In this document: positions 57,880 through 64,000 of the stretch, piece by piece
How the letters are laid out: each line of letters opens with the position of its first letter
Numbering within the stretch: position 1 is the stretch's first letter
Origin: Dasypus novemcinctus
Taxonomy: Eukaryota; Chordata; Mammalia; Cingulata; Dasypodidae
Length of the DNA stretch: 64,000 nt
Assembly (NCBI RefSeq): GCF_030445035.2
Contig: NC_080682.1
Location: forward strand, 30,982,770-31,046,769
Direction: 5' to 3'
Position numbers and translations under genes: made by a program
The notes under the pieces: model-generated
The model's database searches: none
Seen by the model: the letters and a program-made list of their open reading frames with translations, nothing else
Told to the model about the DNA's origin: nothing

Positions 57880-59765
57880 GAATAAGAATCTAGTTTAATC
57901 CCAGTTACAATGCTTCTTCGGTTATTTTCTCTACTCCAAGCCCTGACCCTTCCCTGGTCCCAGGTTGGCATCACAGAGTGTAAGCCACATATCCAAGTGT
58001 GAATGGGTACCCATGACAGTACCACATTAATATACCATAGCCATTCCACCTGTAAACGTCATATAACCACCTTCTAGTTTCAGGGAATCTCCTATAGTGT
58101 CTGTAACATATCCAGCCAAATAACCTGCTATGACCACCAGCCCCCAACAGTCTCCCATAAATGGGAAATAAGAGTGTTTAATAAAAATAGGGAGCTACTT
58201 AACTCCACTCCAGTCACTAGCCAGAAACAACAAGTGTCCCTCCTATGTGATGCATATCAAGCTATACACTCCAGGATACCATGGAACATCTAATGTTAAG
58301 GGCTTAGCTGGGAGCAGAAATATACTCATAACAATAAGTATCTGTGCACTCCAGAAATGAAAAATGCAGCTCTAGGAGGGAGCTTCTGATGCAAATACAT
58401 AAGTATTTGTCCCTACTGGTCCTGTGCACCTGAACCACCTGAAATACAGACACAGACAAACAAACAGCCATCCTCCCCAAAAGAATGGCCCTAAGTAGCA
58501 GTCCATGTGGCCGATGTGACTTCTTAAACCTCACCATCCTAAGCCCTGAATCCTGGCAGACTCAGGGAGTCCAAATGGGGCTCTGCATTGATGGTAAAGG
58601 AATAGATCCAGGAGTCTACATCTGGTTTGGGTATCAGGAACACTCACTCACAAGTAAAGCCCACTCTGTGTTCCGCTCCTTTTATGAAGAAATGGAAAAG
58701 TCTTTTTCCATTCGGCAAGCAGCAAAAACTTCTTTATAAACATAGCTGAAGTAGTAAGGTCAGCCTTAAATATCTCCTTGTGCTATGTATGTGAAGGTAC
58801 TAATATGGAAGAACAATGGCCCTGGGAAAGTAAAGAATACAATTATAGCCATCTGTATAATGAAACTGGCCTTCTGACCACCCCCTGAGATAGCATGAGG
58901 CCCTTGCAAACATCTGCCATATGAAAATATTGTTCTTCAAGGGCCTGCCTAAACTCCTCTATATCTGACTTCATTCTCATAAATTGTACTTTCCCCAAAT
59001 TAATCACAGCTTGAAACTCCACTGCAAAGGGCACCTTTACTGCCCCAAATGGTCTGTACTGGATTTGTGGAAATTTGCATTCTGAGAACTTCTCCAAAAC
59101 TGGTGTGGTAGTTTTATGCTTGGTACAATAAAATCCTCCTTCTTCCTCATTCCCTTAGCAGAAGAAAAAGAGCTAAGCCAGCCAGTGTTTCAAAACATAA
59201 GAGAAAAAAGGGCTGTCATTATCTGAGGAGGTGAAGAATGGCCCCCTGAGTGTATAATCCAGTACTATGAGCCAGCAACTTGGGCAGAGGATGGCATGTG
59301 AGGTTATTGAACTCCTATCTATATGCTAAACCGAATCATTCACTTACAAGCCATAGTAGAAATAATAACTATGAAACCACCCATGCTCTAAACTTACTAG
59401 CCCAACAACAAACTAAATTCAGAAACACTATCTATCAAAACTGTCTTGCTCTAGACTATCTCCTGGTAGCTGAAGGGGGAGTTTGCAGAAAATTCAATCT
59501 CTCTAATTGCTGCCTTGAACTAGACAGCACTGGAAAGGCTATCGATGAAATTACAAGCAAAATGGTAAAAATCGCTCATGTTCCAGTGTAGACCTTGAAT
59601 GGCTGGAATTTAAGTAATCCCTTTGGAAACTGGCAGTCAAAAACAGACAATTTCAAGCTTCTAGTGGGAATAATTGCCTTCCTCATAAGAGGATGTGCCA
59701 TACTTCCTTGCCGCCTCCCTTTCATTGTAAACAGAATATGTGCCTTAATAAATGGTGTAGTAAAA
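57880..59765 (+). pseudogene. ERV-C envelope remnant
   Basis: Surface-subunit sequence starts near 57910 and is riddled with stops. The transmembrane subunit is clearer: the open frame 59280-59591 ends with the segment [13 protein letters not shown] and a cysteine cluster C-x7-C-C (59484-59513), then a heptad-like stretch. The position and motif identify the ectodomain of a gammaretroviral-type transmembrane protein. A membrane anchor follows near 59650-59720 in another frame. It cannot be expressed intact. Confidence 0.75.
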
Positions 59766-59865
59766 TGCAGATAGCTCCCCATCTCATGACTCTATATACA
59801 TATCAGTCAGTCTAGAGAGACTCTGAAAATAGTAATACCAAACTTAATAACCTTAAGCAGGCATC

Positions 59866-59877
59866 AAAGGGGGGAAG
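59866..59877 (+). promoter_or_regulatory. ERV-C polypurine tract
   Basis: AAAGGGGGGAAG directly before the 3' LTR, the same core as in ERV-A and ERV-B. Confidence 0.8.
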
Positions 59878-60337
59878 TAATATGGCCTCTGCATAAAACC
59901 AAATTTATTCTATATCCAAGTATGCCTAGTTCCCAGAAAGCCAATTGAGAGGTATAAGCTCTATGGGTATTGGATATTCAGGGAGGATGCAAACTATGTG
60001 TGGTAATTCAAGCTTACCTGGAATGTGTGGGGTATGTGTTAATTCAAGTTTACCTAGAGGATATGTGTTAATTCAAGACCATTCTTTTCTTCAGAAAAAA
60101 TACTTGAAACTCTAAGAAACTAACAAAAAAAAAAGTCATTTTGCATATAAGCACCATTTGACTTCCCACTCCTACATCCTCTGTATAAAAGGAACTCAAA
60201 AATCTTATTTGAGGTTCTGTTTTTTTATTAGGACAGGAGTCTACTGAGCAAGGCTGGCTGTTAATAAATCTTCCTTTTCAGCTTCTTATGTCCTGGCCTT
60301 TAATACTGCATACACCCAACTTCTCTTTGCTACAACA
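59878..60337 (+). mobile_element. ERV-C 3' LTR
   Basis: TAATATGGCC to GCTACAACA, 460 bp; shorter than the 5' LTR mainly because it has two rather than four U3 units. TATAAAAG near 60184 and AATAAA near 60265. Confidence 0.88.
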
Positions 60338-62050
60338 ATATAATATGTTTTTTGGGACATTAACTTCCAGTTTGTAAAACTAAATTTCATTTTTTAGCAT
60401 AAACAGGTTCTGGCCCATGGAATCACCACACTTTGCCATGAATTAAGGTACATTTAGCTCCCATATCTACTAAGGCTAGCACCTTTTGTTGGTTGGCAGG
60501 GACCAATAATTGGTTAATTCTACATGTGGCCTCCGATCCCCTGGGTCTCTGGTATTGTTCTTACCCAGGGATCTTGACCCTTCTCCTGGGGTAGAGGGAG
60601 GGTACCTGCCAAGATTCTAAAAGGTTCCTGGATTTGGAGCTGCAGCTCACTCTTTATTTTCCTTTTCCCCCAGTACTCTGAGGGGTGATTTGTTAATTTT
60701 TAATTTTTTAAATTCTTTTTTGAAGCTTGTTTCACAGCTTCACTACAATCTCATTGGGCTGTCACTTTATTGTTTCTAGCTCAGTACCCGGAGCAGTAAG
60801 GTCTACCCACATTTGCTTACAGAACAAACAATTAGGTCCTTCATGTCCTTGGGGTACTTTTCCAACCACCTGAACTACTGCCCCCTTTTTGGCAGCCTTT
60901 CTGATTCTCCTAATTCTACTATAGCCTGTACAGCTCACAACACAATTTACCCTATGAGAGGACTTAAAATTGACACCAAAGTCCCATAATAATGATTGAG
61001 ACAGTGTGCAATATATCTTTCATTCTTCCAATAAAAGAATTTGGCATCAGGCCCTACAAATTTGGCAGCATAACAGACATGTTTTATTCCCACCTTCCAC
61101 AAATCATCCTGTAACTCTTCCATAGATTTCCAATGTTGGATGGTAAGGTGTATATCTCCTTCATTAAGCCAGGCAGCTTTGCATCCAGCAACCAACCATA
61201 CTAATTATGATGCTGTCCTTGTTTCACCAGAGGTGGTATATAAAGACTGGTGTAAAGAAGGATGGCTGGTCAAAGATTGTAATTTACTTATTTCCACCCC
61301 CAAATATTACAACTCCTTCTGCTTCAGTGTCCCATAAGCTTAGAGACCAGTTAAGCAAGGTCTCTCTAGATTACTGCCTGCAAATTTACCCCAAGTCTCC
61401 GAACTCAGCCGCAGTATTGTCCCTCATAGTTACATGTAACTTCTGTTCTGATGGTCTGAGATGCTGGATCCCGGGTGCTGATCTTGTTAGGACTTCCACT
61501 TATATTGTATTAAGCGGCACAAGCATGAGTGTTCTTCCTCCTCTTCTACTTCTCATTCTTCTTCTTCCTCCTCATCTGTGGAGGAGTCCATAGAGTTCCG
61601 TATTTTAGAGTCTCATCCTGGAATGATCAATATTCTTCAGAACTGAGCTCAGGGCAACCTGCTGCCCTTAGCCTGAACATATTTACAGGCTAGGGTTTCT
61701 AACTGGCTATCAACTTTGTAAAGTAGATTGGTTAGACAATCTTTCATTTCTGCCTGTACCAAATGCATATCTATTTCTAGCTTTAATTCATCTTCTAGGC
61801 AGTTTAGGGAGATGTTACCACTTGTTCACCCTCAGCAGCCATTTGCAAGGCTCCTAACAAGGGCCATGTTATAGCTGCTGCTGTTTGGCAGTCTCCTTTT
61901 TAAGGGCAACTGTTCTGTGACCCACTGTAGCACAGCCAGTATAACTGCTAGAGTTCTTAGGGCATCCCCATAAATTCAATCCCCAATAGTCCGTAAGGGT
62001 AGCCACCCCTCCCCAATTGGGATTCCCCAAGGATTTTCCCCACAGATTTT
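60338..62050 (-). pseudogene. ERV-L-like gag region and protease remnant
   Basis: Minus strand. Protease near 60400-60540 shows ASLVDMGAKCTLIHG, the catalytic DTG changed to DMG. Upstream, 60947-61195 is open (residues HLTIQHWKSMEELQDDLW, VGIKHVCY) and by position is the gag C-terminal half. Further upstream to about 62050 no domain is recognised. Confidence 0.65.
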
Positions 62051-62129
62051 CTCTTTCTGGAGCTAATACTTGTCACTTCCAGTGGTCCTAAGACCTCCTG
62101 ACTGGCTTGCCATTTATTCCAACCTAGTT

Positions 62130-62440
62130 CCTGGATACACAGGTCAGTGCAACAGCAAGACCATAAAACACACTTGGCACTGGATCAGACATGAACTTTA
62201 TTGGGACTTACAAATAGAAGACAGTCTCCCAATGTGGCATTTCAGAGAATGAAAGTAGCAATTTGCAAAAAGGGGGAAAAAGAGGGGCAATATAAGGTTT
62301 CAAGTCAAAGGCATTCCATAGGGTATGAGAGTAGAGATTCTGTTAGAGTTATATGAAACAGAAAGATTCTAATGATGTTGTCTAGAATGGGAGTATATCA
62401 TCTTCAGAAGAGTACAATTTACAATACCTTCTGCACATTG
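62130..62440 (-). mobile_element. ERV-L-like 5' LTR (approximate)
   Basis: Aligns to 49680-49935 as described. The minus-strand AATAAA lies at about 62188-62193. The primer site could not be located with confidence. Confidence 0.55.
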
Positions 62441-62470
62441 TTTCCCTGTGGAAGATCTGTTACATGTTAA

Positions 62471-63200
62471 CATGTGGTCTGGGGCATGCAGGTGACTATG
62501 TGCTGCTGCTGGGCTGAATTTTCCTTAGGGAGGGAAACCTACTAGAGACCTACTAGACCCCCATAAACACACATAAACCTACTTAGTTAAGTGATAGAAA
62601 ATTTACTGGCCCAAAGCATTTAGGAAAATCTCTGACTAATCTTTAGCTGACTACTGAGTTAACTGAGCCCAAACCCAGAGGAAATAGACTTGATAATCCA
62701 GCAAGTCACCATGGAAGTTCAAATTACTAATCCTAGAAAAATAGGATTAGTTAATAGGACCTTTTGAAGATGTCATTTTCTTTTGGGTGTGGCCCAATAG
62801 AATAAGGTTGGACCTTAATCTTATGGTTGCAGTTTTGTGAATTGAAAGTCACTTGGAGGAGAAGAACCTCTAAATCAACAGAACCCAGAAAAGAAAGTAG
62901 AGGATATTTCCATGTGACAGAAAAGCTAAGTAACACAAAGATTAATAGCCAGTCAGAATGAAACCAACCTTGGAAGAAAGCAAGCCTTCTAGATCTAAAC
63001 CTAAGGGCCATAAATTCCAATTGTTAAGCCAGCCCTTTGTGTGGTACTTGTTATCACAGCTGGGTACTAAAACAGGTACTAAACAAACAACAGCCAAACA
63101 CTCAAAAACTTGGAAATTGAGGGAACCTTTACATGATCAAGGCCATTTTTAAAAACCCACAACTATCACACTCAATTGAGAAAAGATGGAAGTTATCAAC
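62471..63200. other. unassigned DNA
   Basis: No gene or named repeat recognised. The short open frames 62751-63020 and 62958-63152 have no motif. Confidence 0.5.
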
Positions 63201-63204
63201 CCAA

Positions 63205-63545
63205 AGTCAAGAGTGAGGAAAAGATCCCTGATTTTACCACTTCTGTTCAACATTGTATTGTAATTTCTGGTCAGAGAAATTAGGCCAGAAAACTAAGTAG
63301 AATGTGCGCATATGGAAAGAAAAAAAATTATTTCTATTTACTTATAAAATGATCCCATATATGAAAGAGAGTAGTGTACAAACATTTATAGTAGCTTTAT
63401 TTATATTGTCCTTAAAGTGAAACAATTCAAATATCTATCATCCAGTGAACATAAATAAATTGTGATATGTTCATACAATGAAATACTATTCTAAACTAAA
63501 ATAGAATAAAATACTAATTCATAAAATACAACAAATGAATTTAGG
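63205..63545 (+). mobile_element. L1 3' fragment (ORF2 piece and 3' UTR-like sequence)
   Basis: 'acttctgttcaacattgtat' fits the PLLFNIVL region of L1 ORF2. After a deletion, 'tttatagtagctttattta' and 'gttcatacaatgaaatacta' are the usual late ORF2 text of old L1 copies. Heavily diverged. Confidence 0.6.
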
Positions 63546-64000
63546 AAGGTATACCAGTGGTGGTCTTAGTTGTGAGAAGTACAATATGGAATAATTTATC
63601 ATGTGCTTTGGAGGGTATATTCCAAATGCTGTGGATTGTTGGCTCTTTAAAAACTTTACTGAGCCCAGTAGGTCCATCAATTTTTATAGGTTTTGTCTTC
63701 TTCTCACTAGAATATGTTTTATGAAAGCCTCCAACATAGTTACCATTACTTTTCTTCAAATACAATTAACATGATTTCATCAAAATAGTGGGCCTGTGCA
63801 CTATTCTCTTGATATTGTGACAGCTCAGACCACTTTGGATTGGATTTTGTTAAATGGTGAAGTGTTATTATATTTCTGAGGCTAAATTGGAAAAGTACAC
63901 TATTACCTATCCCTAGGGATTGCAAACTGTCTTTAACCCTCCCTTCTTAATAGGAATGAAAAATAATCCATTCTGTAGATCAATGATCCCATATCATATA
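63546..64000. other. unassigned DNA to window end
   Basis: A minus-strand open frame (63541-63765) has no motif that I recognise. Nothing else is seen. Confidence 0.4.

Larger units (their letters stand above)
50612..60337 (+). mobile_element. ERV-C: gammaretrovirus-like provirus with gag-pol-env remnants
   Basis: LTRs 50612-51114 and 59878-60337, primer site 51119-51136 (Pro type), decayed gag, pro, pol and env in normal order, polypurine tract 59866-59877. Flanks ATAC (50608-50611) and ATAT (60338-60341) fit a 4 bp target duplication with one change. It lies inside the ERV-L remnant. Its LTR 3' halves and the leader (51137-51490) are recognisably related to those of ERV-A and ERV-B. Confidence 0.9.
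49450..62470 (-). mobile_element. ERV-L-like (class III) remnant, antisense, split by ERV-C
   Basis: Two related antisense segments, about 49600-49935 and 62130-62440, look like its LTRs: 'gagctttactgggatttat' against 'gaactttattgggacttac', then 'caatgaaagtag', 'ggggcaatacaaaggg' and 'aaaggcatt' in the same order. Between them, on the minus strand, are gag-region sequence (about 60950-62000), protease (about 60400-60540) and RT (49937-50530). ERV-C sits between protease and RT. Material after RT is missing, so this is internally deleted. Outer boundaries are approximate. Confidence 0.7.

Overview
This is mammalian nuclear DNA, almost certainly from a nine-banded armadillo or close xenarthran relative. 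The diagnostic signal is the tRNA-derived DAS-type SINE (about 390 bp, tRNA-like head with the phrase 'ggcccagtggttagggcg', (AAAT)n tail), present as several copies in both orientations. A MIR, L1 pieces and at least five lineages of endogenous retrovirus (ERV) fill most of the window. There is one convincing intact host gene, an intronless class II olfactory receptor (OR) at 4666-5610.

Layout. 1-4.4 kb: AT-rich intergenic DNA with one MIR. 4.45-7.69 kb: duplication unit 1 with the intact OR. 7.69-8.24 kb: antisense L1 ORF2 fragment at the duplication junction. 8.25-9.33 kb and 45.67-48.26 kb: duplication unit 2, whose OR is a pseudogene split by a 36.3 kb retroviral pile-up. 48.3-49.5 kb: no recognisable content. 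About 49.5-62.5 kb: an antisense ERV-L remnant split by a 9.7 kb gammaretrovirus-like provirus (ERV-C, Pro-type primer site, decayed gag-pol-env). 62.5-64 kb: unassigned DNA with an L1 3' fragment.

The pile-up (9336-45667) reads as nested boxes. The outer box, ERV-A, is an old provirus bounded by a GTTC target duplication. It contains a block (12502-41014) bounded by a TTAT duplication. That block is built from three 7.2-7.3 kb copies of one family without retroviral genes (ERV-B: 12502-19752 plus, 20129-27329 minus, 33734-41014 plus), one extra ERV-B LTR (28206-28683 minus), and pieces of a class II (betaretrovirus-like) provirus carrying dUTPase-protease-G-patch-RT in one orientation and RNase H-integrase-LTR in the other. 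The flipped part is explained by inversion between two opposed ERV-B LTRs, because the AAAG duplication and the pol reading frame both come back into register when it is undone.

The most interesting system is ERV-A/ERV-B. It is a non-autonomous LTR element family with functional-looking LTRs, an Arg-type primer site, polypurine tract and leader, but about 6 kb of non-retroviral interior. Its LTR and leader are recognisably related to those of the coding gammaretrovirus ERV-C 10 kb away, which makes an ERV-C-like lineage its likely ancestor and helper. ERV-B, but not the older ERV-A, also carries a complete foreign LTR in its interior; ERV-A preserves the empty site. Every retroviral coding region seen here is broken, and no sequence searches were run.
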